Position numbers and translations under genes: made by a program | Notes under the pieces: model-generated | What the model was told of the DNA's origin: nothing | Databases searched by the model: none | Seen by the model: the letters and a program-made list of their open reading frames with translations, nothing else | Shown here: positions 35,972 through 44,929 of the stretch, piece by piece | How the letters are laid out: the number at the start of each line of letters is the position of its first letter | Position numbering within the stretch: the first letter of the stretch is position 1 | From: Streptomyces sp. M41(2017) | GTDB taxonomy: Bacteria > Actinomycetota > Actinomycetes > Streptomycetales > Streptomycetaceae | Length of the DNA stretch: 64,000 nt | Assembly: GCF_002078175.1 (NCBI RefSeq) | Contig: NZ_MWFK01000002.1 | Span: 2,294,001 to 2,358,000, forward strand | Reading direction: 5' to 3'

Positions 35972-38113
35972 TCAGGCCATGCCCGCCTCCCTCATCTGAC
36001 GCAGTTCCTTCTTCATCTCGGAGACCTCGTCGCGCAGACGGGCCGCGATCTCGAAGTGGAGGTCGGCGGCGGCCGCGCGCATGCGCTCCGTCAGCTCCTC
36101 GATCTGCCCGGCCAGTTCGGCAGCCGGGCGGTCGGTGGGCACGGTGTCCGCGTTCTTCGCGGACTTGGCCGCCTTGCCGGCCTTCGCGGCCTTGCCGCCG
36201 AGCGCGGGCACGGGGGCCTTGGCGCCCTTGCCGTCCTTCGACTTCCGGTACCCGGAGCCGAGGAGCTGCTCGGTGTCGACGTCCTCGCGGGCGATCTGCG
36301 CCACGATGTCGTTGATCTTCTTGCGGAGGGGCTGCGGGTCGATGCCCCTCTCCTTGTTGTACGCGATCTGCTTCTCGCGGCGCCGGTTGGTCTCGTCGAT
36401 GGCCTTCGCCATCGCCGGGGTGATCTTGTCCGCGTACATGTGGACCTGCCCGGACACATTGCGCGCCGCTCGGCCGATGGTCTGGATCAGCGAGGTCCCG
36501 GACCGCAGGAAGCCCTCCTTGTCGGCGTCGAGGATCGCCACCAGGGAGACCTCGGGAAGGTCGAGTCCCTCACGCAGGAGGTTGATGCCGACCAGGACGT
36601 CGAACTCGCCCGCTCGCAGCTCGCGCAGCAGCTCGACGCGGCGCAGGGTGTCGACGTCGCTGTGCAGATAGCGGACCTGGATGCCCAGCTCGAGGAAGTA
36701 GTCGGTGAGATCCTCGGCCATCTTCTTGGTGAGCGTGGTGACCAGGACGCGCTCGTCCTTCTCGGTCCGCTTGCGGATCTCGTGCACCAGGTCGTCGATC
36801 TGGCCCTCGGTGGACTTCACGACGACCTCGGGGTCGATGAGGCCGGTGGGTCGGATGATCTGCTCGACGTGGCCGTCCGAGCGGGACAGCTCGTACTGTC
36901 CGGGGGTCGCCGAGAGGTAGACGGTCTGGCCGATGCGCTTCTGGAACTCCTCCCACTTCAGCGGGCGGTTGTCCAGGGCGGAGGGCAGCCGGAAGCCGTG
37001 GTCGACGAGGGTGCGCTTGCGGGAGGCGTCGCCCTCGTACATCGCGCCGATCTGGGGAACCGTGACGTGCGACTCGTCGATGACGAGCAGGAAGTCGTCC
37101 GGGAAGTAGTCGATGAGGGTGTTCGGCGGGGAGCCGGGCTCGCGGCCGTCGAAGTGCATCGAGTAGTTCTCCACGCCGGAGCAGGAGCCGATCTGGCGGA
37201 GCATCTCGATGTCGTACGTCGTCCGCATGCGCAGGCGCTGGGCCTCCAGCAGCTTGCCCTGCTTGTCCAGCTCGGCGAGGCGCTGCTCCAGCTCCTTCTC
37301 GATGTCGTTCACCGCGCGCTCCATGCGCTCGGGTCCGGCCACGTAGTGCGAGGCGGGGAAGACGTAGACCTGCTCGTCGTCGCTGATGACCTCGCCGGTG
37401 AGCGGGTGGAGCGTGGAGAGGGCCTCGATCTCGTCGCCGAACATCTCGATGCGGACGGCGAGCTCCTCGTAGACCGGGAAGATCTCGATGGTGTCGCCGC
37501 GGACGCGGAAGGTGCCGCGGGCGAACGCCACGTCGTTGCGCGTGTACTGGATGTCGACGAAGCGGCGCAGCAGGTCGTCGCGGTCGATCTCGTCGCCCAC
37601 CTTGAGGTTGACCATGCGGTCCACGTACTCCTGCGGCGTGCCGAGGCCGTAGATGCAGGAGACCGAGGCGACCACGACGACGTCGCGGCGGGTCAGCAGG
37701 GAGTTGGTCGCGGAGTGGCGCAGCCGCTCCACCTCCTCGTTGATCGAGGAGTCCTTCTCGATGTAGGTGTCCGACTGCGGGACGTAGGCCTCGGGCTGGT
37801 AGTAGTCGTAGTACGAGACGAAGTACTCGACGGCGTTGTTCGGGAGCAGCTCGCGGAACTCGTTGGCCAGCTGGGCGGCCAGGGTTTTGTTCGGGGCCAT
37901 GACGAGCGTGGGGCGCTGGAGCTTCTCGATCATCCACGCGGTGGTGGCGGACTTGCCGGTGCCGGTCGCGCCCAGGAGCACGACATCTTTCTCACCCGCG
38001 GTGATGCGCTTCTCCAGGTCGGCGATGGCCGTGGGCTGGTCACCGCCGGGCTGGAAGGAGCTGACGACCTCGAAGGGCGCCACCGAACGTTCGATCTTGG
38101 ATACGGGCCGCAT
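35972..38113 (-). CDS. uvrB: Excinuclease ABC subunit B
   Basis: A 713-residue helicase-like core of nucleotide excision repair. Walker A is LLGATGTGKSATTAW near residue 42, the beta-hairpin region is YYDYYQPEAYVPQSDTYIEKD, DEXX-box motif LLVIDESHVTVPQIG, motif VI QTIGRAARN, and a C-terminal UVR motif (EMKKELRQMREA preceded by LHFEIAARLRDE) that docks UvrC. An alanine/lysine-rich linker lies near 640-670. ATG 38113 gives MRPVSKIERSVAPFEV; ten more upstream residues are possible but lack a good site. Confidence 0.97.
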   Translation of the reverse strand: MRPVSKIERSVAPFEVVSSFQPGGDQPTAIADLEKRITAGEKDVVLLGATGTGKSATTAWMIEKLQRPTLVMAPNKTLAAQLANEFRELLPNNAVEYFVSYYDYYQPEAYVPQSDTYIEKDSSINEEVERLRHSATNSLLTRRDVVVVASVSCIYGLGTPQEYVDRMVNLKVGDEIDRDDLLRRFVDIQYTRNDVAFARGTFRVRGDTIEIFPVYEELAVRIEMFGDEIEALSTLHPLTGEVISDDEQVYVFPASHYVAGPERMERAVNDIEKELEQRLAELDKQGKLLEAQRLRMRTTYDIEMLRQIGSCSGVENYSMHFDGREPGSPPNTLIDYFPDDFLLVIDESHVTVPQIGAMYEGDASRKRTLVDHGFRLPSALDNRPLKWEEFQKRIGQTVYLSATPGQYELSRSDGHVEQIIRPTGLIDPEVVVKSTEGQIDDLVHEIRKRTEKDERVLVTTLTKKMAEDLTDYFLELGIQVRYLHSDVDTLRRVELLRELRAGEFDVLVGINLLREGLDLPEVSLVAILDADKEGFLRSGTSLIQTIGRAARNVSGQVHMYADKITPAMAKAIDETNRRREKQIAYNKERGIDPQPLRKKINDIVAQIAREDVDTEQLLGSGYRKSKDGKGAKAPVPALGGKAAKAGKAAKSAKNADTVPTDRPAAELAGQIEELTERMRAAAADLHFEIAARLRDEVSEMKKELRQMREAGMA

Positions 38114-38153
38114 GCAATCCACCGTACGACCCCGCACTGACAACCGGGTCGGA

Positions 38154-39023
38154 TCAGCGGCTCTGCGGGGCTCCGGAACGGCGTCCGCGGTCCGGTCCGG
38201 AGCGGACGGCCGTCCTGCGGGCGGGGCGTGCGGTGACCGTGTGTGCCGGGATGCCGGGCCGCCGGCTCTCCGCGGGGGTCCAGTCGGCCCTGCCCATGAC
38301 CATGAGCGGGTCGAACAGGACGACGACGCCGGCCAGGCAGAGGAAGGCCAGGGGGCCGATCATCATGGGCGCGAGCAGGGAGGCCGCCGAGTCCCCGGCG
38401 GGGCTGGCGCCCGCCGAGCCGTGCAGGTGGACGCTGAGGGCGGCCATTCCCGTGTAGTGCATCCCGCTGACGGCGAGTCCCATGACGAGGCTCGCTCCCA
38501 CGCTCCACAGGAATCCGCGCACCTGTCCGGCCGCCCAGAGGGCCGCGGTCGCGGCCACCACGGCGATGACGACCGAGGCGGACACGGTGAACGTGTTGTA
38601 TTCGAGGTTCCCGTTGAGCCGCATCCCGGCCATGCCCAGGTAGTGCATGGAGGCGACGCCGAGACCGGTGATGGTCCCGCCGGTGAAGAGGGCCGTCCCG
38701 GTGGCGCCCTGGTAGCCGACGATGAAGATCCCGATGCCGACCATCACGATCGCGACGCCCAGACTCGCGAAGGTCGTCGGCCGGTCGTAGTGGACGGGGG
38801 TCTCGTCGACCGCGAACCCCATCATCGCGATGAAGTGCATCGTCCATATGCCGGATGCGATCGCGACCGAGCCGAGCGCGAGCCAGCCGGCCCGCCACGG
38901 ACCGGCGACGAGCATCGACCGGGTGGTGCAGCGCAGTCCCAGTGCCCCGCCCAGGCAGGCCATGAAGTACGCCACCAGCGGTGTGACGAGTCCGTAACTG
39001 AAGCCGTCGACCGTGCCCTGCAT
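38154..39023 (-). CDS. MHYT-domain integral membrane sensor
   Basis: A 289-residue membrane protein with three MHYT repeats: WTMHFIAMMGFAV near residue 70, ASMHYLGMAGMRL near 135 and SGMHYTGMAALSV near 195, seven helices in all. MHYT domains are proposed to bind a metal (copper) and sense gases such as O2 or NO. No output domain (GGDEF, HTH) follows; the C-terminal tail is basic and short. ATG 39023 has GGAAGGG upstream. The partner that would read the signal is not evident. Confidence 0.88.
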   Translation of the reverse strand: MQGTVDGFSYGLVTPLVAYFMACLGGALGLRCTTRSMLVAGPWRAGWLALGSVAIASGIWTMHFIAMMGFAVDETPVHYDRPTTFASLGVAIVMVGIGIFIVGYQGATGTALFTGGTITGLGVASMHYLGMAGMRLNGNLEYNTFTVSASVVIAVVAATAALWAAGQVRGFLWSVGASLVMGLAVSGMHYTGMAALSVHLHGSAGASPAGDSAASLLAPMMIGPLAFLCLAGVVVLFDPLMVMGRADWTPAESRRPGIPAHTVTARPARRTAVRSGPDRGRRSGAPQSR

Positions 39024-39299
39024 GCGCGGCTGCCCTTCCGCTGTCGCTCTGTGAACTCTCCGAAACGCTCCCACCCTCGGGACCGCGGGAGCGGACCGGG
39101 CTGAGGCAGAGAGTATGACCCCCACCGGAATGGTCGAACGATTTTCCGGCAAAGAAACACGACCTCCCCCCACCTGTGCGGCGCAAGTGAGCGGACTTGG
39201 GCAACTCCATTCAATTCACGGCCATCTCGCTAACCGCCTTCGTTGACTCTCTGCTGTCACTCTGTTGCTGTCCGTTATCTCTCGAAGCAAGGAGTACGC

Positions 39300-40193
39300 A
39301 TGCTTGCGCGCGTTGCCGCCGCCACGACCGCCGCGCTTCTCGGGGGAGCCGTTCTGATACTGCCCAGCCCGCACGCCAAGGCCGGCGACCGGACCACGAC
39401 CCCGCTGGTCGTCGCCCACCGGGGCGCCTCCGCCTACGCGCCCGAGAACACCCTGGCCGCCATCGACCACGCCGCCGAGCTGGGATTCGACTGGGTCGAG
39501 AACGACGTCCAGCGCACGAAGGACGGGCAACTGGTCGTCCTGCACGACGACTCACTGGCCCGTACGACCGATGTGGAGGAGGTCTACCCCGACCGCGCCC
39601 CCTGGAAGGTCAAGGACTTCACCGCGGCGGAGATCGCCCGCCTGGACGCCGGGAGCTGGTTCGGCGCCCGGTACGCGGGCGTGCGGGTGCCGACCCTGAA
39701 GGAGTACATGGAGCGTGTCTCGCACAACCATCAGAAGCTCGTCCTGGAGATCAAGAACCCCGAGCTGTATCCGGGCATCGAGCGGCAGACCCTCAAGCTC
39801 CTGAGCAACGAGGGCTGGCTGGACCCGGTGCACCTGAGGGACCGTCTGATCGTGCAGAGCTTCAGCGCCGACAGCGTGCGGATCGTGCACGACTTGCGAC
39901 CGGGCATCACGACGGCGCTCCTGGGCACACCGGCGGTCGCTGACCTGCCCCGGTACGCCCGGTTCGCCGATCAGGTCAACCCGGACCACACCTCGCTCTC
40001 GGCCGACTACGTCTCCGCGGTCCACGCGCTGCACGGGCCGCACGGCCGGATGAAGGTGTTCGCCTGGACCGTGGACGACGCGGCCGCCGCCCGCCGCGTG
40101 GCGGGCTTCGGGGTGGACGGCGTCATCACGAACGTGCCCGACGTGGTGAGCAGGACCCTGGACGTACCGCGACGGCCGCACGCCCAGGGCTGA
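39300..40193 (+). CDS. Secreted glycerophosphodiester phosphodiesterase
   Basis: A 297-residue exported GDPD. Signal peptide MLARVAAATTAALLGGAVLI, then the family motif VVAHRGASAYAPENTLAAI with catalytic His and Arg, metal-binding Glu in WVENDVQRTKDGQLVVLHDDSLARTT (split by residue) with second His, and the closing TVDDAAAARRVAGFGVDGVITNVPD. It releases glycerol 3-phosphate from lipid or teichoic-acid head groups. AAGGAG is well placed before ATG 39300. The 276-base divergent gap upstream has a pyrimidine-rich, less GC-rich stretch but no certain PHO box. Confidence 0.93.
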   Translation: MLARVAAATTAALLGGAVLILPSPHAKAGDRTTTPLVVAHRGASAYAPENTLAAIDHAAELGFDWVENDVQRTKDGQLVVLHDDSLARTTDVEEVYPDRAPWKVKDFTAAEIARLDAGSWFGARYAGVRVPTLKEYMERVSHNHQKLVLEIKNPELYPGIERQTLKLLSNEGWLDPVHLRDRLIVQSFSADSVRIVHDLRPGITTALLGTPAVADLPRYARFADQVNPDHTSLSADYVSAVHALHGPHGRMKVFAWTVDDAAAARRVAGFGVDGVITNVPDVVSRTLDVPRRPHAQG

Positions 40194-40291
40194 TCGGAAC
40201 GGCAGGCTCCAGGGCGCGACGCCCGTGGCGTGGACCGGTACCTCCGGCTCCGCCACGGGCGTTGTCAGTGGCCGGCCGTACCGTGGAGCGC

Positions 40292-40846
40292 ATGAACAGC
40301 CATGGGCCCGAAGGGCAGCAGGTCGTTTGGGCGGTCGTCGGCACGGACATCGGCCCGCTGCTCCTCGCGGCGACCCGCGACGGCCTGGTGAACGTCGTCT
40401 TCCACGCCTCGGACGCGGTACGGGACAAGGCGCTCGACCGGCTCGCGTCCCGTCTGGGCAGCGCGCCCGTCGAGGCACCGGACTCCCCGCTCCTCGCCGA
40501 GGCGATACGCCAGGTCGAGGCGTACTTCGCCGGAGCACGCCGCGACTTCGACCTGCCGCTCGACTGGTCCTTGATCTCCGGGTTCAACCGCCAGGTGCTG
40601 CGCGAGCTGAACGCGGGCGTTCCGTTCGGTTCCGTCGTCGGGTACGGCGACCTGGCCGGCCGGGTCGGCCAGCCGGGCGCGGCGCAGGCCGTCGGGGTGG
40701 CGATGGGCTCGAACCCACTGCCGGTCGTGGTGCCCTGCCACCGCGTGGTCGAGCGTGACGGCGGGATCGGCGGGTTCGGGGGCGGCCTGGAGACCAAGCG
40801 GAAGCTGCTGGCCCTGGAGGGGGTCCTCCCCGAGCCGCTGTTCTGA
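40292..40846 (+). CDS. ogt: Methylated-DNA-protein cysteine methyltransferase
   Basis: A 184-residue suicide repair protein that takes the methyl group from O6-methylguanine. The active-site motif PVVVPCHRVV with the acceptor Cys is near residue 150, preceded by VPFGSVVGYGDLA (the helix-turn-helix) and GVAMGSNPLP. Start ATG 40292 has GGAGCG just upstream. It adds direct reversal repair to the uvr genes of the window. Confidence 0.95.
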   Translation: MNSHGPEGQQVVWAVVGTDIGPLLLAATRDGLVNVVFHASDAVRDKALDRLASRLGSAPVEAPDSPLLAEAIRQVEAYFAGARRDFDLPLDWSLISGFNRQVLRELNAGVPFGSVVGYGDLAGRVGQPGAAQAVGVAMGSNPLPVVVPCHRVVERDGGIGGFGGGLETKRKLLALEGVLPEPLF

Positions 40847-40907
40847 CGCCGCCGTCGCCGCCGTCGCCCCGCTGAGGCCGGCGTCATCCTCCCCGCGGTT
40901 CCGGTGC

Positions 40908-41270
40908 TCAGAGGCTGATGTGGTACGCCTTGCGGAGTGTCTCGTGGACGGTCCACGTCGTGCGGTCGCCCTCGCGCAGCACCGCCGCGTCGCCGGGTCC
41001 CACCTCGATGACGTCACCGCCCTCGACCTCGATGGTGGCGCGCCCGCTGACGACGACGAACAGCTCGTTCGCCTCGGTGTCGGTCACCACGCCCGGCGTG
41101 ATCTGCCAGATGCCGCGCAGCTGCTTGCCGTCGGCGGACTCCCACAGCACCTTGCCCGTCACGACGGGTTCGCCGGAGACGATCTGGGCCGGGTCCAGCG
41201 GCTCGGTCTCCAGTTCGGCGTCGGGAATGTGGACGGCGAAGGACGGGGTGGCCTGGGAGTTCGTGGTCAT
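40908..41270 (-). CDS. Cupin-domain protein (DUF861-like)
   Basis: A 120-residue single-cupin protein. WQITPGVVTDTEANELFVVVSGRATIEVEGGDVIEVGPGDAAVLREGD (split across the fold) shows both cupin motifs, but motif 1 has Glu-Ala-Asn-Glu where a metal-binding His-x-His is usual, as in the ureidoglycine aminohydrolase-like DUF861 group. Function unknown. Divergent from fdhA. Confidence 0.85.
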   Translation of the reverse strand: MTTNSQATPSFAVHIPDAELETEPLDPAQIVSGEPVVTGKVLWESADGKQLRGIWQITPGVVTDTEANELFVVVSGRATIEVEGGDVIEVGPGDAAVLREGDRTTWTVHETLRKAYHISL

Positions 41271-41303
41271 GAGCGCACACCCTAAGGGCACGCCCGCGCG
41301 TCT

Positions 41304-41353
41304 GCGCGAGGAGGGTCGCCTCGCCGGGCCGGGGAGGGTCTCCCTCCTCGCGC
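41304..41353. repeat. 12-bp inverted repeat in the cupin/fdhA divergent region
   Basis: 41304-41315 is the perfect reverse complement of 41342-41353, separated by 26 bases. It lies in the 214-base promoter region between two divergent genes, so an operator or an RNA hairpin in the fdhA leader are both possible. Confidence 0.6.
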
Positions 41354-41484
41354 GGGTGGTCGCGCCGCCGTTCGAGAAAGTCCCGACGCGCGGGGTGGCC
41401 GGGAGGCCCGCCCGGTAGCAGACTCCGCCCTGCGCACAGCCGCTGGCGTCCGACGTCACGAAGCCGAAGGGACGGCGAACAGGC

Positions 41485-42717
41485 ATGAGCGGAAGCGGAA
41501 ACAGGGCAGTCGCGTATCTCAAGCCGGGTGCGGTCGAGGTCAGGACCATCGACCATCCGACGCTTGAACTGCAGGACGGGCCGGGGGTGGCTGCCGACAA
41601 CGTCGGCCGCACGTGCCGGCATGGAGTCGTTCTCAAGGTGCTCGCCAGCAACATCTGCGGCAGTGACCAGCACATGGTGCGCGGCCGTACGACCGCGCCG
41701 GAAGGACTGGTCCTCGGACACGAGATCACCGGAGAGGTGGTGGAGCGCGGCCCGGACGTCGAGTTCATCGAGGTCGGCGACATCGTCTCGGTGCCGTTCA
41801 ACATCGCCTGCGGGCGGTGCCGCAACTGCAAGGAGCGCAACACCGGCATCTGTCTGAACGTCAACCCGGCGCGGCCCGGCGCGGCCTACGGCTATGTCGA
41901 CATGGGCGGCTGGGTCGGCGGCCAGGCCGAGTACGCCATGATCCCGTACGCGGACTTCAATCTGCTGAAGTTCCCCGATCGCGAGCAGGCCCTCGAGAAG
42001 CTCCTGGACCTGACGATGCTGTCGGACATCTTCCCGACCGGATTCCACGGTGCGGTCACCGCGGGCGCCGGAGTGGGTTCGACGGTGTACGTCGCCGGCG
42101 CGGGCCCGGTGGGACTGGCCGCGGCGGCGTCGGCGCAGTTGCTGGGCGCCGCGGTCGTCATCGTCGGGGACCTCAACGCCGAGCGCCTCGCCCAGGCGCG
42201 GAGTTTCGGCTGCGAGACCGTCGACGTGTCGCAGGGCGGTGTGGAGGACCAGATCGCGCAGATCCTGGGTGAACCCGAGGTCGACGCGGCGGTCGACGCG
42301 GTGGGCTTCGAGGCGCGGGGACACGGCAGGGACGCCGAGGAGGCTCCCGCGACCGTCCTCAACTCGCTGATGGGCGTCACGCGCGCGGGCGGGTCCCTCG
42401 GCATTCCGGGTCTCTACGTGACGGACGACCCGGGAGGGATCGACCAGGACGCGCGGACCGGGACGCTGAAGGTGCGCCTGGGCCTGGGCTGGGCCAAGAG
42501 CCACCGGTTCACCACGGGACAGTGCCCGGTGATGCGGTACCACCGAGGGCTGATGAAGGCGATCCTGCACGAGCGCGTGCACATCGCCAAGGCGGTCAAC
42601 GCGACCGTGATCAGCCTGGACGACGCACCGCGCGGCTACGCGGAGTTCGACCAGGGCGCCGGCCGCAAGTACGTCATCGATCCCCATGGGGCACTCGCGG
42701 GCGTACGGCCCGTCTGA
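41485..42717 (+). CDS. fdhA: Glutathione-independent formaldehyde dehydrogenase
   Basis: A 410-residue zinc medium-chain dehydrogenase of the Pseudomonas putida FdhA type. Catalytic zinc Cys in ASNICGSDQHMVRGR, then GHEITGEVVE, structural zinc cysteines in CGRCRNCKERNTGIC, and the NAD site VYVAGAGPVGLAAAASAQLLG near residue 200. The long C-terminal insert (GGIDQDARTGTLKVRLGLGW) is typical of this group, which tightly holds NAD and oxidises formaldehyde to formate. A strong terminator follows. Confidence 0.93.
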   Translation: MSGSGNRAVAYLKPGAVEVRTIDHPTLELQDGPGVAADNVGRTCRHGVVLKVLASNICGSDQHMVRGRTTAPEGLVLGHEITGEVVERGPDVEFIEVGDIVSVPFNIACGRCRNCKERNTGICLNVNPARPGAAYGYVDMGGWVGGQAEYAMIPYADFNLLKFPDREQALEKLLDLTMLSDIFPTGFHGAVTAGAGVGSTVYVAGAGPVGLAAAASAQLLGAAVVIVGDLNAERLAQARSFGCETVDVSQGGVEDQIAQILGEPEVDAAVDAVGFEARGHGRDAEEAPATVLNSLMGVTRAGGSLGIPGLYVTDDPGGIDQDARTGTLKVRLGLGWAKSHRFTTGQCPVMRYHRGLMKAILHERVHIAKAVNATVISLDDAPRGYAEFDQGAGRKYVIDPHGALAGVRPV

Positions 42718-42724
42718 TCCCGTA

Positions 42725-42764
42725 GGGGAAGGGGTGCTCCCGCGCGTGGGAGCACCCCTTCCCC
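42725..42764 (+). terminator. Terminator after fdhA
   Basis: A 17-bp perfect stem, 42725-42741 with 42748-42764, around a six-base loop, starting eight bases after the stop codon of fdhA. Confidence 0.93.
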
Positions 42765-42906
42765 TGTCCTGCTCCCGTCGGCGGAGCCCCTGTTCGCCCT
42801 CGCCGTCCGCCAGGTGTCGTACGCCGCGGGTCCTGGTGGTTTGGGAGGACGCGTCGCCCGCCAGAGATCCAGGGACGGGGAACCTCGACCGACAGGAGAC
42901 AGACGC

Positions 42907-43812
42907 GTGATCGTGGTGTCCGAAGAGGTGCGGGAGGCGCTCGACGCGCGCCGGCCGGTGGTGGCCCTGGAGTCGACGATCATCGCGCACGGGCTGCCCC
43001 GTCCGCGCAATCTGCAGGTCGCCCTCGACCTGGAGGAGGTCGTCCGGGAGCAGGGTGCCGTACCCGCGACGATCGCCGTGCTCGACGGCCGGCCCCATGT
43101 CGGCCTGGACAAGGAGCAGGTGGAGCGGGTCGCGAACGAGGACGGCATCCGCAAGCTGGGCCACCGCGATCTGCCGCTCGCCGTGGCCTCGGGGGCGAGC
43201 GGGGCGACGACGGTGTCCGCCACGGCCCTGCTCGCGGCGCGCGCCGGGGTACGGGTGTTCGCGACGGGCGGGCTCGGCGGTGTGCACCGTGAATGGACGG
43301 TGACCCAGGACGAGTCCGCCGATCTGGGGCTGCTGGCGCGCACCCGCATCACGGTGGTGTGCGCGGGCGTCAAGTCGATCCTGGACGTGCCGGCGACGCT
43401 TCAACGTCTGGAGACGCTGGGCGTGGCGGTCGCCGGGTACGGCACGGACCGGTTCCCGGGCTTCTACCTGTCCGACTCGGGACACCCCGTCGACTGGACA
43501 CTGGACTCCCCCGAGCAGGTGGCGGAGGTGATGCGCGCCCAGGACGCGTTGGACTCCCCCGAGTCGGCGCTGATCGTGGCGAACCCCGTTCCGCGGGAGG
43601 AGCAGCTCGATCCGTCGCTGCACGCGCGTGTGCTCGCCGACGCGTTGCTGGCGTGCGAGGAGGAGGGGATCACCGGGCAGGCGGTGACGCCGTTCCTGCT
43701 CGGCTATCTGGTCCGGCACACCGACGGCGCCTCACTCAGCGCCAATCTGGCGGCGGTGCGGGGCAACGTCCGCCTCGCGGGACGGATCGCGGCGGCCTGG
43801 GCGAGCGCGTGA
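42907..43812 (+). CDS. psuG: Pseudouridine-5'-phosphate glycosidase
   Basis: A 301-residue enzyme that splits pseudouridine 5'-phosphate into uracil and ribose 5-phosphate. VVALESTIIAHGLPRPRN at the start, FATGGLGGVHR, and VCAGVKSILDVPATLQRLETLGV (split) are family hallmarks; ANPVPREEQLD follows. GTG 42907 has AGGAGA seven bases before it; the frame open upstream lacks any site. The next gene's GTG overlaps its stop (GTGA). Confidence 0.96.
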   Translation: MIVVSEEVREALDARRPVVALESTIIAHGLPRPRNLQVALDLEEVVREQGAVPATIAVLDGRPHVGLDKEQVERVANEDGIRKLGHRDLPLAVASGASGATTVSATALLAARAGVRVFATGGLGGVHREWTVTQDESADLGLLARTRITVVCAGVKSILDVPATLQRLETLGVAVAGYGTDRFPGFYLSDSGHPVDWTLDSPEQVAEVMRAQDALDSPESALIVANPVPREEQLDPSLHARVLADALLACEEEGITGQAVTPFLLGYLVRHTDGASLSANLAAVRGNVRLAGRIAAAWASA

Positions 43813-44792
43813 GCGGCGCGGGCCGGGACGCTCACGAACGCCCTCCGGCGAGTGGGGACAGCGCGGACCCCGGCCAGGGTTCGCGCCCCGATGGCGGCGC
43901 CCTGCTCGTCGTCGGGGACGTGGTCACCGATGTCGTGGCGCAGCATCGCGGACCGCTCGCGTCCGGCACGGACACGGTCGCCGCCATCCGCACCGTGCCG
44001 GGCGGCGCGGGCGCCAATGTCGCGTGCTGGGCCGCGTTCGAGGGCTGTGCGGACGTACGGCTGCTCGGCCGGGTCGGTGCCGACGCGGCGGAGTGGCACG
44101 AACGTGAGCTGTTGGCAGGCGGTGTGCGGCCGCTCCTGGTCACGGACCCGGAGGCGCCGACGGGGACGGTCGTCTGTCTCGTGGACTCCGGCGCGTCGGC
44201 GGAGCGTACGTTCCTCACGGACAGCGGGGCGTCGCTGCGGCTCGCTCCGCAGGACTGGTCGCCGGCACTGCTCACCGGGGTCGGGCGGCTGCATCTGTCG
44301 GGATATCTGTTCTTCTCCGAGCCGAGCAGGGCGCTGGTGTCGGTGGTGCTGGAGTCGGCCCGCTCGGCCGGCGTGCCGGTGAGCGTCGACCCCGCGTCGG
44401 CCGGCTTCCTCACCGCGTCGGGTGTGGACCGCTTCCTGGAACTGGCGGCGGGGGCGGACGTGCTGCTGCCCAGCCGGGACGAGGCCTGTCTGCTGACGGG
44501 GCTGCCCGATCCGGCGGACGCGGCGGCCAAGTTGAGCCGTCAGTTCCCCCTGGTCGTCGTCAAGCAGGGCGGTGCCGGTGCCCTGGTGGCCCGGTCCGGG
44601 ACCGTCCGGGCACGTGTCCCGGCACGGTCGGTGACGCCCCGGGACACGACGGGCGCGGGTGACGCCTTCACCGGCGCGTTCCTCGCCGCACTGCTCGCGG
44701 GAACCGCGCCGGAGGCCGCCGCGGTCGCCGGATGCGCGGCGGGAGCGAAGGCGGTGGAACGGGTCGGAGGGAGGCCACCGGCGCACTGTTGA
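43809..44792 (+). CDS. PfkB-family kinase, probable pseudouridine kinase
   Basis: A 327-residue ribokinase-fold kinase: LLVVGDVVTDVVAQ, sugar-site GGAGANVACWAA, and catalytic DTTGAGDAFTGAFLAALL. It is translationally coupled to psuG, whose substrate is made by phosphorylating pseudouridine, so it likely acts as PsuK. That specificity rests on context only. The first 30 residues are a polar extension read from GTG 43809. Confidence 0.88.
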   Translation: MSGAGRDAHERPPASGDSADPGQGSRPDGGALLVVGDVVTDVVAQHRGPLASGTDTVAAIRTVPGGAGANVACWAAFEGCADVRLLGRVGADAAEWHERELLAGGVRPLLVTDPEAPTGTVVCLVDSGASAERTFLTDSGASLRLAPQDWSPALLTGVGRLHLSGYLFFSEPSRALVSVVLESARSAGVPVSVDPASAGFLTASGVDRFLELAAGADVLLPSRDEACLLTGLPDPADAAAKLSRQFPLVVVKQGGAGALVARSGTVRARVPARSVTPRDTTGAGDAFTGAFLAALLAGTAPEAAAVAGCAAGAKAVERVGGRPPAHC

Positions 44793-44929
44793 CAGGCGGC
44801 CGTCGGCGCCTCGGACGACAAGGCGGCCCCGGGGATCGCCTCCCGGCGGGGCGGGTCGTCACCGCTGTCGCGGCACGGCGCCACCGGGACGGACCACCGC
44901 GGCGGTCACTGCCCGGCGCCGGCGGCCGT

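Noticed and set aside
39204..39299. PHO box before the glycerophosphodiesterase gene
   Set aside because: TTCAC-like words are present, but I cannot align two proper 11-base direct repeats.
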